Source: JBBQWS01 sp038210415 (GTDB lineage: Bacteria > Actinomycetota > Actinomycetes > Prado026). Taken from it: a DNA stretch of 20,912 nucleotides. Below are positions 14,620 through 20,912 of the stretch, one piece after another; positions within the stretch are counted from its first letter, which is position 1; each line of letters opens with the position of its first letter. The notes beneath the pieces are model-generated. The model had not been told where the DNA came from, searched no databases, and saw nothing but the letters and a program-made list of their open reading frames with translations. The stretch lies in the NCBI GenBank assembly GCA_038210415.1, contig JBBQWS010000054.1:1-20912 (forward strand), read 5' to 3'. Position numbers and translations under genes: made by a program.

Positions 14620-15731
14620 CGAGCCGGCCGACCACAGCCGACCTCCCCGTGCGCGACGACCTGCGTGGCCGCAAGCCGTACGGCGCACCGCAGCTCGACG
14701 TCGCGGTGCGCCTGAACACCAATGAGAACCCGTACCCGCCGTCGGCCGACCTCGCTGCGCGGATCGGGTCCGCGGTCACCGCGGCGGCGCTGCACCTGAA
14801 CCGCTACCCCGACCGCGATGCCGTGGCGCTGCGGGCCGACCTCGCCGACTACGTGACGGCGACGACAGGTGCCCCGGTGGGCCTCGACCAGGTCTGGGCG
14901 GCCAACGGCAGCAACGAGATCCTTCAGCAGCTCATGCTGGCGTTCGGCGGTCCCGGCCGCACGGCGCTCGGTTTCGAGCCGTCCTACTTGGTGCACCGCC
15001 TGATCAGCCAGGGCACGTCGACGGGCTGGGTCACCGCCGACCGCGAGCCGGGTTTCGGGCTGCCGGCCGGCGTGGCGGTGGCGGCCGTGCGCCGGTACCA
15101 GCCTGACGTGGTGTTCCTCTGCTCGCCGAACAATCCCACGGGCACGGCCCTGGACCTCGACGTCGTCGAGGCGGTCTACGCGGCCACCGAGGGCATGGTG
15201 GTCGTCGACGAGGCTTACGCGGAGTTCTCCCGGCGCCCGTCCGCGGTGGCCCTGCTGGCAGGTCGGCCGCGGCTGGTGGTCACGCGGACGATGTCCAAGG
15301 CGTTCGCCCTGGCCGGCGCGCGCCTGGGTTACCTCGTCGCCGATCCGGCCGTGGTCGACGCGCTCCAGCTGGTACGGCTGCCGTACCACCTCTCGGCGCT
15401 GACCCAGGCGGCGGCCCGGGCGGCGCTGTCGCGGCGTGCCGAGCTGCTCGGGACGGTCGAGGCGGTGAAAGCGCAGCGCGACCGCATCGTGGACGAACTG
15501 CGCGTGCTGGGGCTCACCGTGATCGACTCGGACGCCAACTTCGTCCTGTTCGGCTGCTTCGAGGACCAGGTACGGGTGTGGCAGTCCCTGCTCGACCGGG
15601 GGGTCCTGGTGCGTGACGTAGGCCTCACCGGCTGGCTTCGCGTGACGGCGGGCACGCCGGACGAGACCACCGCGTTCCTGTGCGCGATGTCCGAAACGAT
15701 CAGTGACACGATCAAGGAGTCCAGCCGATGA
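14616..15731 (+). CDS. hisC: Histidinol-phosphate aminotransferase
   Basis: HisC is a PLP-dependent class II aminotransferase that converts imidazole-acetol phosphate and glutamate to histidinol phosphate. The 371-residue product has VRLNTNENPYPPS near the N-terminus and WAANGSNEILQQL in the cofactor-phosphate region. These are followed by SPNNPTGTAL, VVVDEAYAEF with the PLP-pyridine aspartate, and TMSKAFALAGARLGY with the Schiff-base Lys228. The C-terminal GWLRVTAGTPDETTAF contains the substrate-carboxylate arginine. ATG 14616 overlaps the hisD stop in ATGA, and the stop overlaps hisB in the same way. In some actinobacteria related enzymes also serve aromatic amino acid synthesis, but the operon context makes histidine the main role. 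Confidence 0.97.
   Translation: MTSRPTTADLPVRDDLRGRKPYGAPQLDVAVRLNTNENPYPPSADLAARIGSAVTAAALHLNRYPDRDAVALRADLADYVTATTGAPVGLDQVWAANGSNEILQQLMLAFGGPGRTALGFEPSYLVHRLISQGTSTGWVTADREPGFGLPAGVAVAAVRRYQPDVVFLCSPNNPTGTALDLDVVEAVYAATEGMVVVDEAYAEFSRRPSAVALLAGRPRLVVTRTMSKAFALAGARLGYLVADPAVVDALQLVRLPYHLSALTQAAARAALSRRAELLGTVEAVKAQRDRIVDELRVLGLTVIDSDANFVLFGCFEDQVRVWQSLLDRGVLVRDVGLTGWLRVTAGTPDETTAFLCAMSETISDTIKESSR
15714..15719 (+). promoter_or_regulatory. Strong Shine-Dalgarno site of hisB
   Basis: AAGGAG lies eight bases before ATG 15728, inside the end of hisC. It is the clearest ribosome-binding site in the his operon and contrasts with the SD-less hisD start. Confidence 0.8.
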
Positions 15732-16318
15732 GCCGGTTCGCTCGGGTCCACCGCCAGACCAAGGAGTCCGAGGTCCTGGTCGAGCTCGAGCTCGACGGCA
15801 CCGGCACCGCCGACGTCGAGACCGGGGTGCCGTTCTTCGACCACATGCTTGCCCAGCTCGGCAAGCACGGGGGGTTCGACCTCACGGTCCGTACCACCGG
15901 CGACCTGGAGGTCGACGCGCACCACACCGTCGAGGACACCTCCCTCGCGTTCGGGCAGGCGCTGCGGGAGGCACTGGGCGACAAGGCCGGCATCCGCCGG
16001 TTCGGCGACGCTACGGTGCCGCTCGACGAGACGCTGGTGCAGGCGGCGGTCGACCTGTCCGGCCGTCCGTACGTCGTCCATACCGAGCCCACCGTCGTCG
16101 AGCTGATCGGCACCTACGACACGAGCCTCACCCGGCACATCTGGGAGTCGATCTCCGCCTCGGCCCAGATCTGCCTGCACGTGCGGGTGCTCGAAGGGCG
16201 CAACGCGCACCACGTCGTCGAGGCGCAGTTCAAGGCGGTCGCCCGGGCGATGCGCGACGCCGTGGCGTTGGACGCCCGGGTCGTCGGCGTCCCGTCCACG
16301 AAGGGCACCCTGGGGTGA
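15728..16318 (+). CDS. hisB: Imidazoleglycerol-phosphate dehydratase
   Basis: This 196-residue monofunctional HisB dehydrates imidazole-glycerol phosphate to imidazole-acetol phosphate using manganese. Signatures are GVPFFDHMLAQLGKHGGFDL (34-52), the first metal motif DAHHTVEDTSLAFGQAL (His65, His66, Glu69) and the second, NAHHVVEAQFKA, near residue 160. There is no fused histidinol-phosphate phosphatase domain, unlike the E. coli bifunctional HisB, so the phosphatase must be encoded elsewhere; no candidate is in this window. It overlaps hisC and hisH by 4 bp each. Confidence 0.97.
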   Translation: MSRFARVHRQTKESEVLVELELDGTGTADVETGVPFFDHMLAQLGKHGGFDLTVRTTGDLEVDAHHTVEDTSLAFGQALREALGDKAGIRRFGDATVPLDETLVQAAVDLSGRPYVVHTEPTVVELIGTYDTSLTRHIWESISASAQICLHVRVLEGRNAHHVVEAQFKAVARAMRDAVALDARVVGVPSTKGTLG

Positions 16319-16947
16319 GTCGTCCTCGCGTGGTCGTCCTCGACTACGGCTCGGGGAACCTCAGGTCGGCCGAGCGGGCGCTCGTGCGGGCGGGGGCCGA
16401 CGTCACCGTGACCGCTGACGCCGCTGCGGCGCTGGCTGCCGACGGGCTGGTCGTTCCCGGAGTCGGCGCCTACGCCGCCTGCATGGCCGGGTTGCGGGAG
16501 GTCGGCGGACCTCGGGTGATCGACCGCCGGCTCGCGGGCGGTCGTCCGGTCCTCGGCGTCTGCGTCGGGATGCAGGTGCTGTTCGACGCCGGGGTCGAGC
16601 ACGGGATGCGCACCGAGGGCTGCGGCGAGTGGCCCGGGGTCGTCGAGCGGCTGCAGGCACCGGTCGTCCCGCACATGGGCTGGAACACCGTCGAGGCCCC
16701 CGCTGGCTCGGTGCTGTTCCGCGGGGTCGAGGGCGAGCGCTTCTACTTCGTCCACTCGTACGCTGTGCTGCGCTGGGAGTTGCCGGTCGACGACCGGTTG
16801 GTGGCGCCGAGGGTGACCTGGGCCGAGCATGGCGAGCGGTTCGTCGCTGCCGTCGAGAGCGCCGCCCTGTCAGCGACCCAGTTCCACCCCGAGAAGTCGG
16901 GCGATGCCGGTGCCCAGTTGCTCGCGAACTGGTTGGAGCTGCTATGA
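16315..16947 (+). CDS. hisH: Imidazole glycerol phosphate synthase glutaminase subunit
   Basis: HisH is the class I glutamine amidotransferase that feeds ammonia to HisF. The frame is open upstream, but GTG 16315 overlaps the hisB stop (GTGA) and gives VVVLDYGSGNLRS at the N-terminus, the standard HisH opening. The protein is 210 residues. Motifs are VVPGVGAY (oxyanion region), GVCVGMQVLF with nucleophile Cys83, PHMGWNTV, YFVHSYAV, and ATQFHPEKSG with His191 and Glu193 completing the triad. It must pair with HisF, encoded about 1.7 kb downstream. The stop overlaps the next small gene by 4 bp. Confidence 0.96.
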   Translation: MSRPRVVVLDYGSGNLRSAERALVRAGADVTVTADAAAALAADGLVVPGVGAYAACMAGLREVGGPRVIDRRLAGGRPVLGVCVGMQVLFDAGVEHGMRTEGCGEWPGVVERLQAPVVPHMGWNTVEAPAGSVLFRGVEGERFYFVHSYAVLRWELPVDDRLVAPRVTWAEHGERFVAAVESAALSATQFHPEKSGDAGAQLLANWLELL

Positions 16948-17213
16948 CCTCGAAGTCAGGCCGACGCCCGGCCAGGCGCCCGGCGGCGCGGTCCCGGCGT
17001 CGTCGCGGTTGGCCGTGGTGGGTGCGGATCCTGGTGGGCGGCGCGCTGGTTGCCGGCGTGGTCTTCGCCGTCCTGTGGTTCAACGCCCTCGCGACCTGGA
17101 TCAAGGTGCTGAGCATCTCCGGTGCCGTCCTGCTCGTGGCCGCCTGGTGGCTGTGGACCCGGCGCCACGACATCTCCGACGAGATGGACCGACGGGCGGG
17201 CGGCGGCCGATGA
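16944..17213 (+). CDS. Small two-helix membrane protein inside the his operon
   Basis: ATG 16944 overlaps the hisH stop in ATGA and has GGAG five bases upstream, giving 89 residues. The first 22 residues are strongly basic (Arg-rich, RRPARRPAARSRRRR). Two hydrophobic helices follow at about 26-46 and 52-72, the second ending in WWLWTRRHD. The C-terminus is short and charged. The arginine tail should stay in the cytoplasm, so both termini are predicted to be inside. I do not recognise the family. Tight overlap with hisH and with the next gene implies translation as part of the his operon, but nothing in the sequence indicates a role in histidine synthesis. Confidence 0.8.
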   Translation: MTSKSGRRPARRPAARSRRRRGWPWWVRILVGGALVAGVVFAVLWFNALATWIKVLSISGAVLLVAAWWLWTRRHDISDEMDRRAGGGR

Positions 17214-17548
17214 GCCGTGAGCGGGCTCGGCTCCGGGCCGAGCGCGAGGAGGCCCTGGCGGCCGAGCGGGCCAAGCGCAAGCGAGAGGCCGAGCGCCGGG
17301 CCGTACGGGCGGGGCACCGCCGGCGGGCGGTCGACGCCATCCCAAGGCCGGTCCGGGTCGCGCGCCCGCGTGGCATCCTCGAGACCCGGCGCCGTCGCCG
17401 GCTCGGGTTCGCCGTCGGCATCGTCGCGCTGATCCAGCTCGCGACGTTCGTGCTCACCGACTCGTGGCTGATGCGGGGCACGGTCCTGTTGCTGTCGTTG
17501 CTGTTCGCGCCCGTGGTCCTGACCCTGATCGCCGACCGGAGGTCGTAA
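17210..17548 (+). CDS. Small membrane protein with a long basic coiled-coil-like N-terminus
   Basis: ATG 17210 overlaps the preceding stop in ATGA and gives 112 residues. Residues 1-40 are a highly charged helix (MSRERARLRAEREEALAAER onward, alternating Arg/Glu/Ala). A basic linker (about 41-64) is followed by two hydrophobic segments at about 66-83 and 89-107. I do not recognise the family. The organisation mirrors that of its upstream neighbour (basic cytoplasmic N-terminus, two helices), so the two may act as a pair. It ends six bases before priA, and its last codons carry the GGAGG likely used by priA. Confidence 0.8.
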   Translation: MSRERARLRAEREEALAAERAKRKREAERRAVRAGHRRRAVDAIPRPVRVARPRGILETRRRRRLGFAVGIVALIQLATFVLTDSWLMRGTVLLLSLLFAPVVLTLIADRRS

Positions 17549-17554
17549 CCGTCC

Positions 17555-18289
17555 ATGTCTGCCGCCCGTTCCACTCTCGAGCTGCTGCCCGCCGTCGATG
17601 TCGCGGGCGGTCAGGCGGTGCGCCTCGTGCAGGGCGCAGCCGGGTCCGAGACGTCGTACGGCGACCCGTTGGCTGCCGCGCTGGCCTGGCAGTCCGCAGG
17701 CGCCCAGTGGATCCACCTGGTCGACCTCGACGCCGCCTTCGGCCGCGGCTCCAACGCCGAGCTGCTGGCAGCCGTGGTCGGCGCGATGGACGTCAACGTC
17801 GAGATGTCCGGCGGCATCAGGGACGACTCTTCGCTGCGCGCTGCCCTCGCCACCGGCTGCACCCGGGTCAACATCGGGACGGCCGCGCTGGAGGACCCGG
17901 TCTGGTGCGCGCGCGCGATCGCGGAGTACGGCGACCGGGTCGCGATCGGGCTCGACGTGCGGGGTACGACGCTCGCGGCCCGCGGCTGGACCCAGGACGG
18001 CGGTGAGCTGTGGCAGGTCCTCGAGCGGCTCGAGCGCGAGGGCTGCTCCCGCTACGTCGTGACCGACGTGACCAAGGACGGGACCTTGCGCGGGCCGAAC
18101 CTCGACCTGCTCCGCGAGGTGTGCGCCCGCACCGACAAGCCGGTCGTCGCCTCGGGCGGGGTGTCATCCCTGGACGACCTGCGCGCTATCGCCGAGCTCG
18201 TGCCGCTCGGCGTCGAGGGCGTGATCGTCGGCAAGGCGTTGTACGCCGAGGCCTTCACCCTCGAGGACGCGCTGGCGGCCGTCTCATGA
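17555..18289 (+). CDS. priA: Phosphoribosyl isomerase A (HisA, probably bifunctional HisA/TrpF)
   Basis: This 244-residue (beta/alpha)8 isomerase converts ProFAR to PRFAR in histidine synthesis. It opens with LELLPAVDVAGGQAVRLVQG (general base Asp15 and Arg23). It also contains HLVDLDAAFGRGSN, EMSGGIRDD, VTDVTKDGTLRGPN with the second catalytic aspartate Asp175, and VVASGGVSSLDDL. The RGWT motif supplies Arg143 and Trp145, which correspond to residues that let mycobacterial and Streptomyces PriA also accept phosphoribosyl-anthranilate, the TrpF substrate. Dual function is therefore likely but depends on whether the genome has trpF. GGAGG at 17538-17542 lies 12 bases before ATG 17555. The stop overlaps the RidA-family gene by 4 bp. 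Confidence 0.95.
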   Translation: MSAARSTLELLPAVDVAGGQAVRLVQGAAGSETSYGDPLAAALAWQSAGAQWIHLVDLDAAFGRGSNAELLAAVVGAMDVNVEMSGGIRDDSSLRAALATGCTRVNIGTAALEDPVWCARAIAEYGDRVAIGLDVRGTTLAARGWTQDGGELWQVLERLEREGCSRYVVTDVTKDGTLRGPNLDLLREVCARTDKPVVASGGVSSLDDLRAIAELVPLGVEGVIVGKALYAEAFTLEDALAAVS

Positions 18290-18678
18290 GCGTGGTGCGG
18301 TACTCCAGCGGCGGGCCTTGGGAGGACGGCGTGGGGTACTCGCGCGTGGTGGCCGGCCCCGAGCACGCGTGGACGGCCGGCTGCGCCGCTGTCGTCGACG
18401 GCGAGCTGGTCGGGGTCGAAGACGCGTACCTGCAGGCGGTCACCGCGTTCGAGATCGGTTTGGCGGCCCTGGCCGGCGCCGGGTTCCCGGCCGAGTCGGT
18501 CGTCCAGACCCGCATGTACGTCGTCGACGTGCGCACCAACAACGAGGCGGTGGGCCGTGCGCACAGCGCGCTCTTCGACGACGTGCGCCCTGCCGCGACG
18601 ATGGTCGGCGTGGCCGAGCTCATCGACCCGCGGATGCTCGTCGAGGTCGAGCTCGTGGCCCACCGGCCCGTGCCATGA
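18286..18678 (+). CDS. RidA (YjgF/YER057c/UK114)-family protein lacking the canonical arginine
   Basis: This 130-residue single-domain protein lies between priA and hisF with ATGA overlaps on both sides. WTAGCAAVVDGELVG, EDAYLQAVTAFEIGLAALAGAGF and VVQTRMYVVDV follow the family fold. In E. coli RidA the block PARS contains Arg105, which binds the substrate carboxylate and is needed for imine/enamine deaminase activity. The aligned block here reads RPAATMVGVAEL, so that arginine is alanine (Ala104). The glutamate in the last strand, VEVELVA, is kept. It therefore probably belongs to a Rid subfamily without the classical activity. Its place in the operon suggests a role tied to histidine intermediates, but this is inference only. 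Confidence 0.88.
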   Translation: MSVVRYSSGGPWEDGVGYSRVVAGPEHAWTAGCAAVVDGELVGVEDAYLQAVTAFEIGLAALAGAGFPAESVVQTRMYVVDVRTNNEAVGRAHSALFDDVRPAATMVGVAELIDPRMLVEVELVAHRPVP

Positions 18679-19448
18679 CCGTCGCGATCCGGGTGATCCC
18701 GTGCCTCGACGTCGATGCCGGCCGGGTGGTCAAGGGGGTCAACTTCGTCGACCTTCGAGATGCGGGCGATCCGGTCGAGCTGGCGCGTGCGTACGACGCC
18801 CAGGGCGCCGACGAGCTGGTCTTCCTCGACATCACCGCCAGCAGCGGCGCGCGCGAGACGACGTACGACGTGGTGCGGCGTACTGCTGAGGAGGTCTTCA
18901 TCCCGCTGACCGTCGGTGGGGGAGTGCGCACCGTCGACGACGTCGACCGACTGCTGCGCGCGGGTGCCGACAAGGTGGGGGTCAACTCCGCGGCGATCGA
19001 GCGACCCGAGCTGGTGGCGGAGATCGCCGACCGGTTCGGGGCGCAGGTGCTGGTGCTCAGTGTCGACGCGCGGCGCACGCGTCCCGGCGAGCCCGAGACC
19101 GACTCGGGCTTCGAGGTGACGACGCACGGAGGCCGAACGGGGACCGGCATCGACGCGGTCGCCTGGGCCGCTCGCGCCGCCGGGCTTGGCGCCGGCGAGA
19201 TCCTGCTGAACTCGATGGATGCCGACGGCACGAAGGGCGGGTACGACCTGCCGCTGATCGAGCTCGTGCGCGCTGCCGTGACCGTTCCGCTGATCGCCTC
19301 CGGCGGTGCCGGCGCGCTCACCGACTTCGCCCCGGCCGTCGCGGCCGGCGCAGACGCCGTGCTCGCCGCCAGCGTCTTCCACTTCGGTGAGCTGCTCATT
19401 CCCGACGTCAAGGCCACTCTCGCCGCGGCGGGCTACCCCGTTCGTTAG
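18675..19448 (+). CDS. hisF: Imidazole glycerol phosphate synthase cyclase subunit
   Basis: HisF is the (beta/alpha)8 cyclase that uses ammonia from HisH to convert PRFAR into imidazole-glycerol phosphate and AICAR. The 257-residue protein has VIPCLDVDAGRVVKGVNF with catalytic Asp12 and Lys20. It also has FLDITASS, PLTVGGGVRTVDD, VLVLSVDARRT with Asp131, NSMDADGTKGGYD and PLIASGGAGAL. ATG 18675 overlaps the RidA-family stop by 4 bp. In many actinobacteria hisI follows hisF; here the next gene is a glycosyltransferase, so hisI is elsewhere. An inverted repeat over the stop codon may end the his transcript. Confidence 0.97.
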   Translation: MTVAIRVIPCLDVDAGRVVKGVNFVDLRDAGDPVELARAYDAQGADELVFLDITASSGARETTYDVVRRTAEEVFIPLTVGGGVRTVDDVDRLLRAGADKVGVNSAAIERPELVAEIADRFGAQVLVLSVDARRTRPGEPETDSGFEVTTHGGRTGTGIDAVAWAARAAGLGAGEILLNSMDADGTKGGYDLPLIELVRAAVTVPLIASGGAGALTDFAPAVAAGADAVLAASVFHFGELLIPDVKATLAAAGYPVR

Positions 19449-19468
19449 CGGCTTGCGTTCCGAACGGG
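19437..19468 (+). terminator. Inverted repeat over the hisF stop, possible terminator
   Basis: CCCGTTCG (19437-19444) and CGAACGGG (19461-19468) are perfect complements separated by 16 bases. The structure spans the hisF TAG (19446-19448). The loop is long and no T run follows, so it is at best a non-classical terminator. It falls where the his operon would be expected to end. Confidence 0.35.
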
Positions 19469-19480
19469 ACGCCGGGGTGG

Positions 19481-19492
19481 CAAGGTGGCGGG
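19481..19492 (+). promoter_or_regulatory. Possible leaderless -10 element of the glycosyltransferase gene
   Basis: CAAGGT (19481-19486) followed by six bases and ATG 19493 has the same geometry as the four stronger sites in the window, with C in place of the first T. The same bases could instead act as a weak G-rich ribosome-binding site. Confidence 0.3.
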
Positions 19493-20912
19493 ATGCAACA
19501 GGTCGAGATCCAGGCCGCACCCCTCGAGATGCTGGGCGCCTTGCTGGATCCGGGGCGGGCCGACCTGTTGGTGGCCACCGCTGTGCGGGCCCGTTCACTG
19601 CTCGCCGGCCGTGTGGTGTGGAACGTCAACGCCACCGCGCAGGGCGGTGGCGTGGCGGAGATGCTCCAGGGGTTGCTCGCCTACGGCCGCGGGGCCGGCG
19701 TCGACACCCGTTGGCTGGTGCTCGACGGTGATCCGGAGTTCTTCGCCATCACCAAGCGGATCCACAACGCGCTCCACGGCTCGATGGAGGACGGAGCCGA
19801 GCTGGGTGCCGCCGAGCACGAGCACTTCGACCGCGTCCTTCGGTCCAACCTCGACGAGCTGCGCCGGCTGGTCCGGCCCGGCGACATCGTGATCCTGCAC
19901 GACCCGCAGACGGCAGGGCTGGTCGAGGGGGTGCGGGCGATCGGGGCCCACGTGATCTGGCGCTGTCACATCGGACGGGACGAGCCGGACGCTGTCACCG
20001 ACCTTGGCTGGACGTTCCTGCGCGGCTACATCGAGGCCGCGGACGCCTTCGTGTTCTCCCGGCAGCGCTACGTCCCCGAGTGGGTGCCGCCTGACCGCGT
20101 TCGGATGATCGAGCCGTCCATCGACCCGTTCTCGGTCAAGAACGTGGCCCTCGACGCCACGGCGGTCGACCTGGTGCTGCGCCGGGCCGGGCTGCTCGCG
20201 GGCGGGAACGGCGTCCACGCGGTGCCGTTCGTTCGGCGCGACGGCAAGGCCGGCGTCGTGCGCGAGCACGCGAACCTCCTGTCGGGTTATGCACCGCCCC
20301 CGTCCGGCGCGCCGCTGGTCGTGCAGGTGAGCCGCTGGGACCGGCTCAAGGACATGGCCGGGGTGCTGTCGGGCTTCGCCGACCACGTCGCGGTGGCGGT
20401 GCCGCAGGCGCACCTGATGCTGGTGGGCCCAGATGTGTCCGGGGTGACCGACGACCCTGAGGGTGCCGAGGTGCTTAGCGAGTGCCGGGCCACCTGGGCG
20501 CGGCTGCCCGACCCGGTGCGGGTGCGGTGCCATCTCGCGTGCATCCCGATGGACGACATCGACGAGAACGCCATCATCGTGAACGCGGTGCAAAGACATG
20601 CCGCTGTCGTGGTCCAGAAGAGCCTCGTCGAAGGGTTCGGGCTCACCGTGACAGAGGCCATGTGGAAGAGCCGCCCGGTGTTGGCCAGTGCTGTCGGAGG
20701 CATCGTGGACCAGATCGTCGACGGCAGCGAGGGCCTGCTGCTGCCGGACCCCCACGAGCTGGTTGGTTTCGCCGAGCGACTGCGCCTGATGCTCGAGGAC
20801 CACGAGGCGGGCGACCGGATGGGGCTACGTGGTCACGAGCGGGTCCGGGACCGGTTCCTCGGCGACCGGCACCTCATCCAGTACGTCGACCTCTTCGCCG
20901 ACCTGATCGGGC
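19493..20912 (+). CDS. TreT-like trehalose synthase / family 4 glycosyltransferase (3' end outside window)
   Basis: The frame runs without a stop to the right edge, giving at least 473 residues. VVWNVNATAQGGGVAEML (about 41-58) is the N-terminal nucleotide-sugar loop. GAGVDTRWLVLDGDPEFF, DIVILHDPQTAGL and WRCHIGRDEP follow. The C-terminal Rossmann half has VVQVSRWDRLKDMAG (277-291) and the GT-B signature VEGFGLTVTEAMWKSRPV. The latter includes the E-x7-E pair Glu380 and Glu388, followed by GGIVDQIVDG. This is a retaining GT4-type enzyme. The overall wording resembles TreT, which forms trehalose from NDP-glucose and glucose, but acceptor and donor are not proven here. The N-terminal 40 residues include no signal peptide, so it should be cytoplasmic. 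It begins 44 bp after hisF, with its own possible promoter. Confidence 0.85.
   Translation, partial: MQQVEIQAAPLEMLGALLDPGRADLLVATAVRARSLLAGRVVWNVNATAQGGGVAEMLQGLLAYGRGAGVDTRWLVLDGDPEFFAITKRIHNALHGSMEDGAELGAAEHEHFDRVLRSNLDELRRLVRPGDIVILHDPQTAGLVEGVRAIGAHVIWRCHIGRDEPDAVTDLGWTFLRGYIEAADAFVFSRQRYVPEWVPPDRVRMIEPSIDPFSVKNVALDATAVDLVLRRAGLLAGGNGVHAVPFVRRDGKAGVVREHANLLSGYAPPPSGAPLVVQVSRWDRLKDMAGVLSGFADHVAVAVPQAHLMLVGPDVSGVTDDPEGAEVLSECRATWARLPDPVRVRCHLACIPMDDIDENAIIVNAVQRHAAVVVQKSLVEGFGLTVTEAMWKSRPVLASAVGGIVDQIVDGSEGLLLPDPHELVGFAERLRLMLEDHEAGDRMGLRGHERVRDRFLGDRHLIQYVDLFADLIG

Noticed and set aside
1..20912. tRNA or rRNA genes, insertion sequences, prophage or defence genes
   Set aside because: Nearly all sequence is covered by recognised chromosomal genes with short gaps (the longest is about 130 bp). 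No transposase, integrase, terminal repeats or tRNA-like fold was seen.

Overview
The window is high-GC chromosomal DNA from an actinobacterium. The evidence is strong G/C third-position bias (long spurious open frames lie antisense to the real genes), GTG/TTG starts, ATGA/GTGA stop-start overlaps, an HU-like lysine/alanine/proline tail, an 1184-aa DnaE1-type polymerase and a PriA-type HisA. From memory, the order lspA - rluD-type gene - dnaE - hisDCBH - hisA - hisF resembles the lspA-to-his stretch of Mycobacterium and Streptomyces chromosomes. This looks like conserved core genome with a few lineage-specific insertions. I see no phage, transposon, CRISPR, tRNA or rRNA.

Layout. (1) 1-2677, plus strand: the 3' part of a TraR/DksA zinc-finger gene with a repetitive basic tail, then lspA, an RluD-type pseudouridine synthase and a GNAT acetyltransferase, all overlapping and probably one operon. 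(2) 2700-5804, minus strand: one large secreted protein with VGGxF-type repeats (propeller-like) followed by five related Ig-like modules. Its stop codon lies inside a perfect 20-bp palindrome between convergent genes. (3) 5934-6824: a PdxI-like aldo/keto reductase. (4) 6921-12116: dnaE, a metal-dependent amidohydrolase and a four-helix membrane protein, overlapping in tandem. (5) 12070-13269, minus strand: a LON-substrate-binding-domain protein and a YbaK-type deacylase; the latter overlaps the membrane protein gene tail to tail by 47 bp. (6) 13306-19448: hisD-hisC-hisB-hisH, two small membrane proteins, priA(hisA), a RidA-family gene and hisF. Most junctions are 4-bp overlaps, so this is probably one transcript. 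hisG, hisE and hisI are not in the window. (7) 19493 to the end: a TreT-like family 4 glycosyltransferase cut by the window edge.

The his cluster covers the middle and late histidine pathway: HisF and HisH form imidazole-glycerol-phosphate synthase, PriA supplies their substrate, and HisB, HisC and HisD finish the pathway. lspA matures lipoproteins, and dnaE replicates the chromosome with an apparently intact PHP exonuclease site.

The clearest non-coding signal is a recurrent TANNNT - six bases - start codon arrangement. It precedes four genes (the secreted protein, the YbaK and LON-domain genes, and hisD), and a weaker version precedes the glycosyltransferase. This is the geometry expected for leaderless transcripts. 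I did not find a clearly new multi-gene system. The items most worth following up are the basic-tailed TraR protein, the modular secreted protein, the small membrane proteins inside the his operon, the RidA-family member without its usual arginine, and the leaderless promoters.
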